DNA from: Ruminococcus sp.
Lineage (GTDB): Bacteria; Bacillota; Clostridia; Oscillospirales; Ruminococcaceae
DNA length: 57,420 bases
Assembly (NCBI GenBank): GCA_015066815.1
Contig: SVNR01000011.1
Location: 1-57,420, forward strand
Reading direction: 5' to 3'
The translations under genes were made by a program, and so were the position numbers. Positions 7,875 through 16,831 of the stretch are shown in pieces. Below the pieces are notes generated by a model. The model saw nothing but the letters and a program-made list of their open reading frames with translations. It had not been told where the DNA came from and made no database searches. The number at the start of each line of letters is the position of its first letter. Positions within the stretch are counted from its first letter, which is position 1.

Positions 7875-9278
7875 ATGCTGAACACAGAAAAAACTATGGA
7901 TAAAATCGTTGACTTGTGCAAATCCAAGGGTTATGTTTACCCCGGCTCTGAAATATACGGAGGTCTCGCAAACACATGGGACTACGGCCCGCTCGGAATG
8001 CAGCTCAAAAACAACATAAAGCAGGCATGGCTTAAAAAGTTTGTACAGGAAAACAAGTACAACGTAGGTCTTGACAGCGCTATCCTCATGAACCCTCAGA
8101 CATGGGTAGCATCCGGACATATCGGCGGTTTCTCAGATCCTCTTATGGACTGTAAGGAATGCCATACAAGACACCGTGCAGACAATCTTATAGAAAACTT
8201 CGACGGAACAAACCCAAGCGGCTGGTCAAACGAACAGATGCTCGAATACATAAAAGAAAAAGGCATAACATGTCCGGACTGCGGAAAGGCAAACTTTACC
8301 GACATCAGACAGTTTAACCTTATGTTCAAGACATTTCAGGGTGTAACCGAAGACTCAAAGTCAGAGATATACCTCCGTCCTGAAACAGCTCAGGGTATTT
8401 TTGTAAACTTTGCAAACATCCAGCGTACAAGCCGTAAAAAAGTACCGTTCGGTGTTGCACAGATAGGAAAATCCTTCAGAAACGAAATCACTCCCGGAAA
8501 CTTTATTTTCCGTGTAAGAGAGTTTGAACAGATGGAGCTCGAGTTCTTCTGCAAGCCCGGCACTGACCTTGAATGGTTCGCTTACTGGAGAAACTTCTGC
8601 AAGGACTGGCTTCTCAGCCTCGGCATAAAAGAAGAAAACCTCAGACTCCGTGACCACGATCCTGAGGAGCTTTGCTTCTACTCAAAAGCAACAACTGACT
8701 TCGAATATCTCTTCCCGTTCGGCTGGGGCGAGCTCTGGGGTGTTGCTGACAGAACTGACTACGACCTCACACAGCACATCAACACAAGCGGAAAATCCCT
8801 CGAGTACTTCGATCCTGAAACAAACGAAAAATATATCCCGTACGTTATCGAGCCTTCACTCGGCGTTGAGAGACTTTTCCTCTCGATCATCACTGAAGCA
8901 TACGACGAAGAAGAGCTTACTTCTGTTGACAAGAACGGAAACGAGAAAAAGGAAACAAGAACAGTTCTTCGTCTCCACCCTGCTCTTGCACCGTTCAAGT
9001 GCGCTGTTTTACCTCTTGTCAAGAAGCTCACACCTAAGGCTGAGGAAGTTTACGATATGCTCAGCAAAAAGTTCATGGTTGACTTCGATGAAGCAGGTAC
9101 TATAGGAAAGCGTTACAGAAGACAGGATGAGATAGGCACACCTTTCTGTATCACATACGACTTCGATACACTTGAAAAGGATAACTGTGTAACTGTCCGT
9201 GACCGTGATACTATGGAACAGGAAAGAGTAAACATAAACGACCTTGTTGACTACCTCGAAAAGAAAATGGTATTTTGA
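7875..9278 (+). CDS. glyQS: Glycyl-tRNA synthetase, single-chain (alpha2) type
   Basis: 467 residues, class II aminoacyl-tRNA synthetase that charges tRNA-Gly with glycine in the cytoplasm. The N-terminus shows the family signature [12 protein letters not shown] followed by NTWDYGPLG. Motif 2 is visible around [19 protein letters not shown]. The C-terminal anticodon-binding domain starts with [13 protein letters not shown] and ends in the usual [10 protein letters not shown]. The zinc-type Cys pairs ([15 protein letters not shown]) are present. AAGGACG lies 11 bases upstream of the ATG. Length is normal for the archaeal/Bacillota-like form, as opposed to the alpha2beta2 enzyme. Unusually for a Bacillota synthetase, no T-box is seen upstream. 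Confidence 0.97.
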   Translation: MLNTEKTMDKIVDLCKSKGYVYPGSEIYGGLANTWDYGPLGMQLKNNIKQAWLKKFVQENKYNVGLDSAILMNPQTWVASGHIGGFSDPLMDCKECHTRHRADNLIENFDGTNPSGWSNEQMLEYIKEKGITCPDCGKANFTDIRQFNLMFKTFQGVTEDSKSEIYLRPETAQGIFVNFANIQRTSRKKVPFGVAQIGKSFRNEITPGNFIFRVREFEQMELEFFCKPGTDLEWFAYWRNFCKDWLLSLGIKEENLRLRDHDPEELCFYSKATTDFEYLFPFGWGELWGVADRTDYDLTQHINTSGKSLEYFDPETNEKYIPYVIEPSLGVERLFLSIITEAYDEEELTSVDKNGNEKKETRTVLRLHPALAPFKCAVLPLVKKLTPKAEEVYDMLSKKFMVDFDEAGTIGKRYRRQDEIGTPFCITYDFDTLEKDNCVTVRDRDTMEQERVNINDLVDYLEKKMVF

Positions 9279-9297
9279 TCCTTAAGCAATATATACA

Positions 9298-9330
9298 AAG
9301 TGCGAAATTCCGCAAAGGAATTCCGCACTT
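9298..9330. terminator. Bidirectional terminator between glyQS and gpr
   Basis: The stem AAGTGCG...CGCACTT with inner ATTCC/GGAAT pairing is followed by TTTTTTT. It serves glyQS from the left. Its T-run overlaps the gpr stop codon, so it can also act for the convergent gene. Confidence 0.8.
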
Positions 9331-9333
9331 TTT

Positions 9334-10194
9334 TTATCCCGCCGCTATTTCCGCTGCGTCATCAAAGCCAAGTGACGGCTGCAGAGCCATATTTATCGAT
9401 GTAGCTACAAGCCTTGAGGCATGCTCTATTATGCTGTCGATGTTTTTGGGAGTAACCATCATATTTGGCATGTTTTCGTCAGCCTCTCTGCCTGTCACAT
9501 TCTCTACTACAGTATGAACATCAACTATAGTCGGAACTCCGACAGCTATCACAGGAATACCGAGTGTACGCTCTGATATTTCTTTTCGCTTGTTTTCAAC
9601 GCCGCTTCCGGGAGATATCCCTGCGTCACTTATCTGAACAGTAGTTCCGAGTCTTGAGAGAGATGAACACGCAAGAGCGTCTATAACTATCAGAAGCGAA
9701 GGACTTATACGGTCTGTCACGGCTTTTATTATTTCGGCAGTCTCTATACCGGTGTTTCCGAGCACGCCCGTACGAAGAACACTGACGCTGTTCAGTCCGT
9801 TAAGAAACTCGTCATCTATACCCTCGCTTCTTATATGTCTTGTTGCCATAACCCCGGAAGCTATACGGGGACCGAGAGCATCAGGAGTTATATCCTCGTT
9901 TCCGAGCCCGGCCACAAGCACGTTGGTTCTTCCTTTTATAAAGCTTTTCAGCTCATCGCTGAGCTCCTCCGTCATTTTGCGGTACTTGTCCGAAAGATGA
10001 CTGAGTCTGTCTGCCTCCAGAGTAACATATCGTCCCTTCGGTTTGTTTACAGGTTTTCCTGCTTCATCGCTTTCAATAATAATCTCGGTTATCTCAAACG
10101 CTTTTTTTCGTACGTTTTTTGTGATCCCGGGAACTTTTCCCTCTTCTGAAAAATCTGCTGATGATTCTATTGCAAGATCAGTTCTGAGCCCCAT
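9334..10194 (-). CDS. gpr: Germination protease GPR (spore endopeptidase)
   Basis: 286 residues from ATG at 10194 (GAGG 7 bases upstream; an upstream extension in frame lacks an SD). The family hallmarks are RTDLAIE near the N-terminus, where the zymogen is processed, VAGLGNEDITPDALGP, and VIAVGVPTIVDV. GPR is an aspartic-type self-processing protease that degrades small acid-soluble spore proteins during germination. It faces glyQS convergently. Its presence, with spoIID at 49070, suggests a sporulation gene set even though rumen Ruminococcus are seldom seen to form spores. Confidence 0.93.
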   Translation of the reverse strand: MGLRTDLAIESSADFSEEGKVPGITKNVRKKAFEITEIIIESDEAGKPVNKPKGRYVTLEADRLSHLSDKYRKMTEELSDELKSFIKGRTNVLVAGLGNEDITPDALGPRIASGVMATRHIRSEGIDDEFLNGLNSVSVLRTGVLGNTGIETAEIIKAVTDRISPSLLIVIDALACSSLSRLGTTVQISDAGISPGSGVENKRKEISERTLGIPVIAVGVPTIVDVHTVVENVTGREADENMPNMMVTPKNIDSIIEHASRLVATSINMALQPSLGFDDAAEIAAG

Positions 10195-10276
10195 AACTAT
10201 TCCTCGTTCCTTATATTTCTTGTGATTGTACATAAAATACAACGGATTTTTTTTTAATAATATTTTATTTTACCTA

Positions 10277-10305
10277 TTGCAATTTGATTCATAAAATGGT
10301 AGAAT
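10277..10305 (+). promoter_or_regulatory. Promoter of rpsT
   Basis: TTGCAA (10277-10282), a 17-base spacer, TAGAAT (10300-10305). It gives a leader of ~125 bases with a small ATGG/CCAT hairpin. S20 is autoregulated in some bacteria; no conserved regulatory RNA is recognised here. Confidence 0.65.
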
Positions 10306-10438
10306 ATCTATTAGACTGATTGCATGGTCGTTCCATGAATCGTTTTTTTTATAAAATTCAAAGCAGTTTCGTGTCTGCTGCTTATATTTTATGTTCATTA
10401 TACCAAATTATCAAAAACATTTTCGGAGGTAAATTATT

Positions 10439-10693
10439 ATGCCAAACATTAAATCTGCTAAGAAGAGAGTTAAAGTAAACAAGGTTAAGGCTGCAAGCAA
10501 CAAAGCAAGAAAGACAAACCTCAAGACTGTACTTAAGAAGGCTGATCAGGCTGTTATAGCTAACGCTACAGATAAGGAAGCAGCAATCAGACTCGCTATC
10601 AAGAGAGTTGACCAGGCTGCAGCAAAGGGTCTTATCCACAAGAACAAGGCTGCAAGAAAGAAGTCACAGCTCGCTAAGAAGCTCAACGGCTGA
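10439..10693 (+). CDS. rpsT: 30S ribosomal protein S20
   Basis: 84 residues, very Lys/Ala-rich and helical, binding 16S rRNA in the small subunit. The start MPNIKSAKKRV and the ending AARKKSQLAKKLNG are typical of S20, and the length is normal. CGGAGG lies 10 bases upstream of the ATG. It is monocistronic between its own promoter and terminator. Confidence 0.97.
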   Translation: MPNIKSAKKRVKVNKVKAASNKARKTNLKTVLKKADQAVIANATDKEAAIRLAIKRVDQAAAKGLIHKNKAARKKSQLAKKLNG

Positions 10694-10717
10694 TTTATTT
10701 TAAAAAATTTTATCATC

Positions 10718-10744
10718 AAGAAGCGACCTTTTCCGGCCGCTTCT
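10718..10744 (+). terminator. Terminator of rpsT
   Basis: The stem AAGAAGCG.CC / GG.CGCTTCTT with a TTTTCC loop is followed by a run of T. Confidence 0.85.
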
Positions 10745-10835
10745 TTTTTTATTTATTAAGTTTTTATCATTTTCCATAATATATGTTTTTTTTTAAACCA
10801 AAACAATTATAAAATGCCGATTTTCATGGTTTGCC

Positions 10836-10864
10836 TTGACTTTTAAAATCAAAAGTACTATAAT
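10836..10864 (+). promoter_or_regulatory. Promoter of the antiporter gene, with A-rich leader
   Basis: TTGACT (10836-10841), a 17-base spacer, TATAAT (10859-10864). The ~150-base leader is strikingly A-rich. It ends in a weak AGAGG...CCTCT hairpin (10953-10974) followed by seven T, about 45 bases before the start codon. That could act as an attenuator; no known riboswitch class is recognised. Confidence 0.6.
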
Positions 10865-11020
10865 AATGAACGGACTTTAAAAATATAAAAAAATCAATAA
10901 ACAGTCTGTTAAAAATAGAGAAAATAAAAACAAGAGAAGGAAAAACAAAAACAGAGGTACATTAAAAAGCCTCTTTTTTTTACGTCTGGTTTAAACACTA
11001 TATCGAAGGGAATGTTATTT

Positions 11021-12211
11021 ATGGATTATCTGTTTTTCATTGCCATCATTCTTATGTCAACCAAAGTTCTCGGTCTGATGACAAAAAAAATCAACCTTCC
11101 TCAGGTTGTAGGTGCCCTCTTGGCAGGACTTATACTCGGTCCCGGACTCGGACTGGTTGAAGAAACCGAGTTTATAAAAAACTTATCAGAGATAGGCGTT
11201 ATTGTTCTCATGTTTTCTGCCGGTCTCGAAACAGATGTAGCTGAACTCAAAAAATGCGGAAAAGCATCGTTTATTATTGCGCTTGTCGGCGTTATATTCC
11301 CGCTTCTCGGAGGTCTGGGTGTAATGATGCTCTTTAATAAGGATGCAGGCGATATAGGCTCAAGTGCATTTCTCCAGAACGTGTTCATAGGTATAATCCT
11401 CACCGCCACATCAGTAAGTATCACTGTAGAGACACTCAAGGAGCTCGGAAAGCTTTCCACAAGCGCAGGAAACGCTATCATCGGCGCTGCACTTATCGAC
11501 GATATACTTGGCATCATAGCTCTCACAATAGTAACAAGCCTTGCGGATTCTTCTGTAAACATACTTCATGTTCTTCTCCGTATCCTTGGCTTCTTTGTAT
11601 TTGCTGTTCTTTTCGGTGTGCTTTTCCATATACTTTTTGTAAAGTGGACAGACCGCACGACAGAAAAGCTCCACAGATACAACGTTATGAGCTTTGCATT
11701 CTGTCTCCTGTTTGCTTATATTGCTGATGAATTTTTCGGTGTTGCAGATATTACAGGCGCATTTCTTGCAGGTGTGCTTATTTCTACAAGTACAAAGATA
11801 AAATACATATCCTCAAGATTTGAAACACTTTCCTATATGCTTCTCTCACCTGTATTTTTCGCAAGTATAGGTCTTAACGTTTCACTTCCTGAAGGCGGAA
11901 TGAATCTCACAATAATCCTTATGACACTTGCTCTTCTTGTTGTAGCAATATTGTCTAAGATAGTAGGCTGCGGAGTAGGCGCAAAGCTCTGCAAGTATAC
12001 AACAAAGGAAAGCTTACAGATAGGCATCGGAATGGTATCACGAGGCGAGGTTGCCCTTATCGTGGCAAACAAGGGTGCTTCTGTAGGTCTTATGAAATCC
12101 GAATACTTCGGTCCTATCGTAATAATGGTAGTTATAACGACCATCATCACTCCGATACTTCTGAAGATGGCGTTTGCTGATAAGAAACAAAAATCTCCTG
12201 CGAAGTCATAA
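11021..12211 (+). CDS. CPA2-family cation/proton antiporter
   Basis: 396 residues with about 12-13 hydrophobic spans and no cytoplasmic TrkA domains. The order of motifs fits KefB/NapA-type Na+(K+)/H+ exchangers: LPQVVGALLAGLILGP early, IGVIVLMFSAGLETD, then the ion-binding region GAALIDDILGIIAL with the adjacent Asp pair expected of electrogenic antiporters. IGMVSRGEVALIVA closes the last third. It exchanges monovalent cations for protons across the membrane. ATG at 11021 is chosen because AAGGG lies 10 bases upstream; an in-frame ATG at 11012 is too close. Ion specificity cannot be read from the sequence. Confidence 0.9.
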   Translation: MDYLFFIAIILMSTKVLGLMTKKINLPQVVGALLAGLILGPGLGLVEETEFIKNLSEIGVIVLMFSAGLETDVAELKKCGKASFIIALVGVIFPLLGGLGVMMLFNKDAGDIGSSAFLQNVFIGIILTATSVSITVETLKELGKLSTSAGNAIIGAALIDDILGIIALTIVTSLADSSVNILHVLLRILGFFVFAVLFGVLFHILFVKWTDRTTEKLHRYNVMSFAFCLLFAYIADEFFGVADITGAFLAGVLISTSTKIKYISSRFETLSYMLLSPVFFASIGLNVSLPEGGMNLTIILMTLALLVVAILSKIVGCGVGAKLCKYTTKESLQIGIGMVSRGEVALIVANKGASVGLMKSEYFGPIVIMVVITTIITPILLKMAFADKKQKSPAKS

Positions 12212-12251
12212 AGCTTCGCCGCATAAAAACATAAATATATTTTCATAAAAG

Positions 12252-12292
12252 CCTGAGTCTCCTTAACAGCATAAAGTTTAAGGAGACTCAGG
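12252..12292. terminator. Bidirectional terminator
   Basis: A perfect 15-bp stem CCTGAGTCTCCTTAA / TTAAGGAGACTCAGG followed by TTTTTT. It lies between the convergent antiporter and YgjP-type genes. Confidence 0.85.
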
Positions 12293-12296
12293 TTTT

Positions 12297-13019
12297 TTAT
12301 GTTCGTATAAGCAGAGCGTCTTTTTTGAGCTTCTGCTGTCTTTTCCGATGATCAGGCAGAACAGATGACATAAAATCATAAAACGCCTGCGAATGATCAG
12401 GATGAATAAAATGAGTATACTCATGATAGAAAACAAACTCTATAAGCTCTTCGCTGTATTTTATAAGCTCCCTGTTTATACTCATACGACATCGTACGGG
12501 ATTGCAGCTGCCCCAGAGCGTCTTCATTTTCTTGTATGAATACACCGGCTCTCTCGGAACGAGGCTCATAAAGCTCTTTTCATACACCCTGCGCCCTATA
12601 GAGCCGAGTATCTTACGGCACTGTGCGTCATACCACGCCTCCACGACAGCCTGTATTCTGCTGCTTTCAGACGATGAGGTACAGACTATAAGCTCGTTTC
12701 CGTCCCTGACAGCCATACATGATGGTGCTTTTTCTATCCTCAGAGTAAGCTTTCCGCCAAGATAATAAATCTCGCCGCCGTCTGAATAACTGTTTCCCTT
12801 ATCCCTCATCCCTTCGTCTGCTCTTGATCTGTCAAGAGCTTTTATGATGCAGTCGGATTTTTCCCTCAGAAAATCATCAATATATGACACAGATACGTTT
12901 CTGCCTGCTGATACTGATATCTTTCCTCCCGGTTTTATACGTACATTGATGTTTTTTACAGCCTTGTATGTAAGCTCGTAGCTTATCTGCTGTCCTCCTA
13001 GTGTTATTTCTCTTTCCAT
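12297..13019 (-). CDS. YgjP-type (DUF45) putative zinc metallopeptidase
   Basis: 240 residues from ATG at 13019 (AAGGAG 10 bases upstream). The N-terminal half is the beta-rich substrate-like domain of the family (GGQQISYELTYK, NINVRIKPGG). The C-terminal half carries the metal site: FVFYHEYTHFIHPDHS with HExxH-like HEYTH and a third ligand downstream, preceded by WGSCN. The family (YgjP/SprT-like fold) is predicted to be a cytoplasmic zinc peptidase; its physiological substrate is unknown. It is a single gene, convergent with the antiporter. Confidence 0.85.
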   Translation of the reverse strand: MEREITLGGQQISYELTYKAVKNINVRIKPGGKISVSAGRNVSVSYIDDFLREKSDCIIKALDRSRADEGMRDKGNSYSDGGEIYYLGGKLTLRIEKAPSCMAVRDGNELIVCTSSSESSRIQAVVEAWYDAQCRKILGSIGRRVYEKSFMSLVPREPVYSYKKMKTLWGSCNPVRCRMSINRELIKYSEELIEFVFYHEYTHFIHPDHSQAFYDFMSSVLPDHRKRQQKLKKDALLIRT

Positions 13020-13112
13020 GAAAATTTTTCTCCTTTTATACATTATATTCCATATTATACTCTTTTTTGATTTATTTTTCAAGTGTTTATAAAGAAAATT
13101 TTTACAAAAAAA

Positions 13113-13150
13113 CAGTGCACTGATCGTTTCAGGCTCCGACCCGTGCACTG
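13113..13150 (-). terminator. Terminator of the SulP gene
   Basis: An 8-bp stem CAGTGCAC / GTGCACTG with a ~22-base loop and TTTTTTT on the minus strand. Confidence 0.75.
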
Positions 13151-13173
13151 TGTTTTTATTTTTTATAAACTAA

Positions 13174-14817
13174 TCATGCAGACTTCTCATCAAGATATGC
13201 AAGAGCCTCTACTGCATCCCAGTAAAATCTGTCCTCTCCTACCTTTTCAATAAATCCCGCACGTTCAAGCGTACCTCTTACACGAGGCTGTACACCGCTG
13301 AAAAGTATGTTTACGTTCTTTCCGGTATATGTTTCAAACAATGTCTCAAGCTCTGCAATAGCCGAATCATCGACCATAGGAACACCTCTCATCGAAAATA
13401 CGATAGCTGTAGCCCCTTCAAGCTGCATAAGACAGTCTGTAAGTCTTTCCTGTGTTCCGAAGAAAAGAGGACCTGCAAGATAAACAAGCTTTGTATCCTT
13501 CATGGAAGTATTGAGCTCATGACCTGCTTTTTTGAGTCTTTTCTTATCAACATCGCTGATATCTATACGAAGCTCACAGTTTTTGAGTATAAACATGAAC
13601 ATCGAAAGCACAACACCGATAACTATAGCTATTGTAAGATCAAAAACAACTGTTGCAATCATCGTTATGCCAAACTGAAGTGCTGATACCTTGAGCTTCT
13701 TGCTGAATATATTTTTTATAGCTTCCCATTCGTTCATTCTCCATGCAGTCACCATAAGAACTCCGGCAAGTGCAGCAAGAGGGATTTTTGACATAACAGG
13801 ACCGAGAAGGAACATCGAAGCAATGAGTGTAAGCGAGTGAAAAACGCTTACAAGTCTTGTCTGTCCTCCTGACTTTATCGCAACGCTTGTACGTGCTATC
13901 GCAGCTGTTGCAGGCACGCCGCCGAACAACGGTATAAGCATGTTTCCTATACCCTGTGCCACAAGCTCTCTCTTTGCATCAAGCTTTTCGTTCTTCATCT
14001 TTCCGGCAGAAGCACCGCACAGGAGACTTTCTATCATTCCGAGCGCAGCCACGCTTATAGCCGGTGAAATATATTCTCTGATATCAGCCATATATGTCTT
14101 TATTGAACCGAGGGAAAGTCTCTCTTCAAGTAAAAGTGTTTTCGGAATATCTCCGACTTCCTTGACATCAAGCTTAAGTACGAGCTGAAGAATAAGCGCT
14201 ATGATTATAGAAGCAAGCGATGAAGGGAACTTTGCATTCAGCTTCTTAGGATAAAGAAGCATGATAAGGACTACAATCGCACCGAACATAACAGCCTGCC
14301 AGTTCGGCGAAAAGCCTAAGCGGCCATATGATACGAGCTTTTGTATTGCGTTTTCGCCCTCCGAATATGTTCCGAAAAAGTTGTCTATCTGTCCGAGCGC
14401 AATGATTATCGCTATACCGGATGTAAAGCCGGTAATAACAGGAGCAGGTATGTACGAAACAAGCTTTCCTACCTTCAGAAATGCCGCCGCAATAAGAATT
14501 ATTCCGGAAATAAATCCGGCAAAGAAAACACCGCCAACGCCCTTGCTTGCCGCAAGCGAAAGCAGTATTGCAGCCATAGCACCTGTAGGACCTGATATCT
14601 GATAGGAAGCACCTCCCAGAAGCCCTATTACAAGACCTGCTATTATTGCAGTAATAAGTCCGGACGCTGCATATGCACCGGAGCTTACACCAAAGGCAAG
14701 CGCCAGTGGGAGTGCAACCGCTGCAACAGTAAGTCCGGACATCAGATCTGCAGATAATTTTTTTGCGTTATAACCTGAAAACTCTTTTTTCAGGTCATTG
14801 ATATACTTCCTGAGCAT
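13174..14817 (-). CDS. SulP-family anion permease with STAS domain
   Basis: 547 residues from ATG at 14817; GAGAGATG lies upstream, and an in-frame extension to 14916 overlaps the predicted promoter. About 11-12 membrane spans carry the family signature ASYQISGPTGAMAAILLSL and the conserved VAGLPLALAFG-like first span. A C-terminal cytoplasmic STAS domain (~435-547) follows, with LVYLAGPLFFGTQ and IVFSMRGVPMVDDSAI. SulP proteins carry sulfate, bicarbonate or dicarboxylates, usually with Na+ or H+; the substrate is not determined here. It is monocistronic. A TTGAAA-17-TATAAT promoter lies at 14872-14900. Confidence 0.92.
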   Translation of the reverse strand: MLRKYINDLKKEFSGYNAKKLSADLMSGLTVAAVALPLALAFGVSSGAYAASGLITAIIAGLVIGLLGGASYQISGPTGAMAAILLSLAASKGVGGVFFAGFISGIILIAAAFLKVGKLVSYIPAPVITGFTSGIAIIIALGQIDNFFGTYSEGENAIQKLVSYGRLGFSPNWQAVMFGAIVVLIMLLYPKKLNAKFPSSLASIIIALILQLVLKLDVKEVGDIPKTLLLEERLSLGSIKTYMADIREYISPAISVAALGMIESLLCGASAGKMKNEKLDAKRELVAQGIGNMLIPLFGGVPATAAIARTSVAIKSGGQTRLVSVFHSLTLIASMFLLGPVMSKIPLAALAGVLMVTAWRMNEWEAIKNIFSKKLKVSALQFGITMIATVVFDLTIAIVIGVVLSMFMFILKNCELRIDISDVDKKRLKKAGHELNTSMKDTKLVYLAGPLFFGTQERLTDCLMQLEGATAIVFSMRGVPMVDDSAIAELETLFETYTGKNVNILFSGVQPRVRGTLERAGFIEKVGEDRFYWDAVEALAYLDEKSA

Positions 14818-14871
14818 TAAAAAAACATCTCTCTTCTTAAAAATAAATTTTGATTTTTCACAACCTTTGAT

Positions 14872-14900
14872 ATTATAACACCTGCAGAGAAATGTTTCAA
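14872..14900 (-). promoter_or_regulatory. Promoter of the SulP gene
   Basis: Minus strand: TTGAAA (14900-14895), a 17-base spacer, TATAAT (14877-14872). Confidence 0.65.
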
Positions 14901-14908
14901 TTATAAGA

Positions 14909-14948
14909 GCAGACAAAAATAACTTGTGATAAAATCCTTTTTGTCTGC
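14909..14948. terminator. Hairpin after tcdA
   Basis: The stem GCAGACAAAAA / TTTTTGTCTGC has a long loop. On the minus strand it follows the tcdA stop by ~20 bases. Confidence 0.6.
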
Positions 14949-14966
14949 ATTTTGCTAAAAATCCTG

Positions 14967-15722
14967 TCAGGTTATGCCTGAAAGATCTTTTATAACCTCT
15001 GAAGCAAGTATCAGTCCGGCAACCGAAGGAACAAAAGCTATGCTTCCCGGAGATATTTTTCCATGCTCATCGGGGTTGGAAGCTCCTGCCGGCCTTCTCG
15101 CCTCCTCTGTAGAGTAAACTACCTTCAGCTTCTTTACCCCTCGTTTTCTGAGCTCACTGCGCATAACACGTGCAAGGGGACATACTGAGGTCTTGTATAT
15201 ATCAGCCACAGCAAACCTTGCCGGATCAAGCTTGTTCCCTGCTCCCATGGAGCTTATGACGGGAACGCCGCATTCCTTTGCACGCATTATTATTTCGAGC
15301 TTTGCGGTTACCGTGTCAACTGCATCAATAACATAGTCATACTCTGAAAAATCAAAGCTTCCGGAGTTTTCCGGCATATAGAAGCAATTATGAACTGTTA
15401 CACAAGCTTCAGGGTTTATATCAAGTATACGTTCCTTCATAACCTCTGTCTTATACCTGCCTACTGTAGAGCTGAGTGCTATAATCTGACGGTTTATGTT
15501 TGTAATACTCACAGTATCCCTGTCCACAAGTGAAATACTTCCTACTCCGCTTCTTGCCAGAGCTTCAGCCGCATATCCGCCTACTCCGCCTACTCCGAAT
15601 ATAATAACCTTTGAGTTTTTAAGCTTATCGCAGGCTTCGTCCCCAAGCAGCAAAGCCGTGCGCTGAAACCTGTTTTTTTCTGTATTGTCCGGATTATTTA
15701 TATTTACAGACAAACAAAACAC
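14967..15722 (-). CDS. tcdA: tRNA threonylcarbamoyladenosine dehydratase (TcdA/CsdL, ThiF fold)
   Basis: 251 residues of the E1/ThiF superfamily. The Rossmann motif VIIFGVGGVGGYAAEAL binds ATP, and SLVDRDTVSITNINRQ carries the conserved Arg/Asn. YVIDAVDTVTAKLEII, SSMGAGNKLDP and the C-terminal YSTEEARRP segment are typical of TcdA, which cyclises t6A37 in ANN-decoding tRNAs to ct6A. The start is uncertain: GTG at 15722 lies close behind AAAGGA and no better in-frame start is visible. It stands alone, next to the AT-rich insertion. Confidence 0.88.
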   Translation of the reverse strand: MFCLSVNINNPDNTEKNRFQRTALLLGDEACDKLKNSKVIIFGVGGVGGYAAEALARSGVGSISLVDRDTVSITNINRQIIALSSTVGRYKTEVMKERILDINPEACVTVHNCFYMPENSGSFDFSEYDYVIDAVDTVTAKLEIIMRAKECGVPVISSMGAGNKLDPARFAVADIYKTSVCPLARVMRSELRKRGVKKLKVVYSTEEARRPAGASNPDEHGKISPGSIAFVPSVAGLILASEVIKDLSGIT

Positions 15723-15774
15723 CTTCCTTTATAATAATAAACGACAAATTTGAAGCTCTTTTTCTGTTTTTTGC

Positions 15775-15860
15775 TTAATTTTTCAGGTGAAACTATATTT
15801 TTTTAAACAAGTAAATATATGGCTCGCGTGGATACGCTTAGGTCACATTGAATAATTCAG
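15775..15860. repeat. Direct repeat, copy 1 (86 bp)
   Basis: Matches 16479-16565 with only one inserted T. Weaker similarity extends ~30 bases further left. It includes the last eight codons and stop of the gene at 15838-16341 and the sequence downstream of it. Confidence 0.9.
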
Positions 15861-16341
15861 GATTAATATTAACCTCATACATTAATACATTCCAGTCCAC
15901 AATTTTAGGTTTAATTGAAAATAATTTCGGCTTAAAGTAAATGTCGAATTCTACAGCATATCTTTTGTTATTATAATCAAAATATTGACTCAATGGATTT
16001 TGCTTAAAAGATCCTGATGAACGAATGTATTTATTACTCGTTTCATAATCATAGTTAATAGAATCAAGTTTTTTAGCTAATTCAATTATATTTTCAACAC
16101 TTAAAAAATTCAAATCACTCTTTTTTATGTGCTTTTTTAAATCACAGCTTAACATATTGTAGGTTACATAACTATCAAGCTCTGATATTCCACTACAATT
16201 ACATACTAAATCATAAGCATACTGTTCAGCAGTGGTGACATATAAATATGATGTTATAGGTACAATTAATAATAATAATGTTATAAGTATTTTAACAACC
16301 AATTGTATTCTTTTCTTTTTATAATATTTATAATAATTCAT
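15838..16341 (-). CDS. Small membrane-anchored protein in an AT-rich cassette
   Basis: 167 residues from ATG at 16341 (AGAGGA 8 bases upstream; a TTG at 16359 is in frame but lacks an SD). A basic N-terminus (Tyr/Lys-rich) is followed by one strong membrane span (~residues 11-32), then an extracellular domain with a Cys pair and a C-terminal half rich in aromatic residues. I do not recognise a family. Base composition is far more AT-rich than in both neighbours, and the gene lies between 86-bp direct repeats whose outer copy holds the same 3' end. This suggests an acquired gene, once tandemly duplicated and later partly deleted. Confidence 0.65.
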   Translation of the reverse strand: MNYYKYYKKKRIQLVVKILITLLLLIVPITSYLYVTTAEQYAYDLVCNCSGISELDSYVTYNMLSCDLKKHIKKSDLNFLSVENIIELAKKLDSINYDYETSNKYIRSSGSFKQNPLSQYFDYNNKRYAVEFDIYFKPKLFSIKPKIVDWNVLMYEVNINPELFNVT

Positions 16342-16365
16342 AATCAAATCCTCTTTCAAAATTGT

Positions 16366-16414
16366 TATAGTAAACGACCATTATTATTGTTATTTTAACG
16401 AAAAATCGTTTACT
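16366..16414. repeat. Palindromic element, degenerate copy
   Basis: The arms TATAGTAAACG and CGTTTACT lie directly upstream of the small membrane-protein gene, in the 5'-end position seen for other copies. Confidence 0.5.
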
Positions 16415-16478
16415 TTGTTGTAGTGTTATTTGATGATTTCATTATAACAAATTTGACTCTCTTTTTCTATACTTTAGT

Positions 16479-16565
16479 TTAATTTTTCAGGTGAAACTAT
16501 ATTTTTTTTAAACAAGTAAATATATGGCTCGCGTGGATACGCTTAGGTCACATTGAATAATTCAG
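16479..16565. repeat. Direct repeat, copy 2 (87 bp)
   Basis: The second copy of 15775-15860. It contains the codons for the C-terminal PELFNVT and stop without the rest of the gene, so it is a relic of a second gene copy. The 266 bases from here to the GGDEF-EAL gene hold no gene. Confidence 0.9.
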
Positions 16566-16831
16566 ATCCACCCTGACTCTCACTATAATAACTATAATGT
16601 TTTTTGGCAACAATGTCAATTAACAGACGAAATTATTAATAATTATTTAACATCTGGGAAACAGAATAATATTGAATTTTTTCTTTTTTTGAGTTATAAT
16701 TTATATGTTTGTGATTTTTGTTTGAAAAGGATTTCAGTATATCTTGCATTTATGATAGGGATACAAAAAATCATAACACCCATAAACCGATTGTATGACA
16801 ACACTTAATTTTTCGAAAGGGTGTTTTACAC

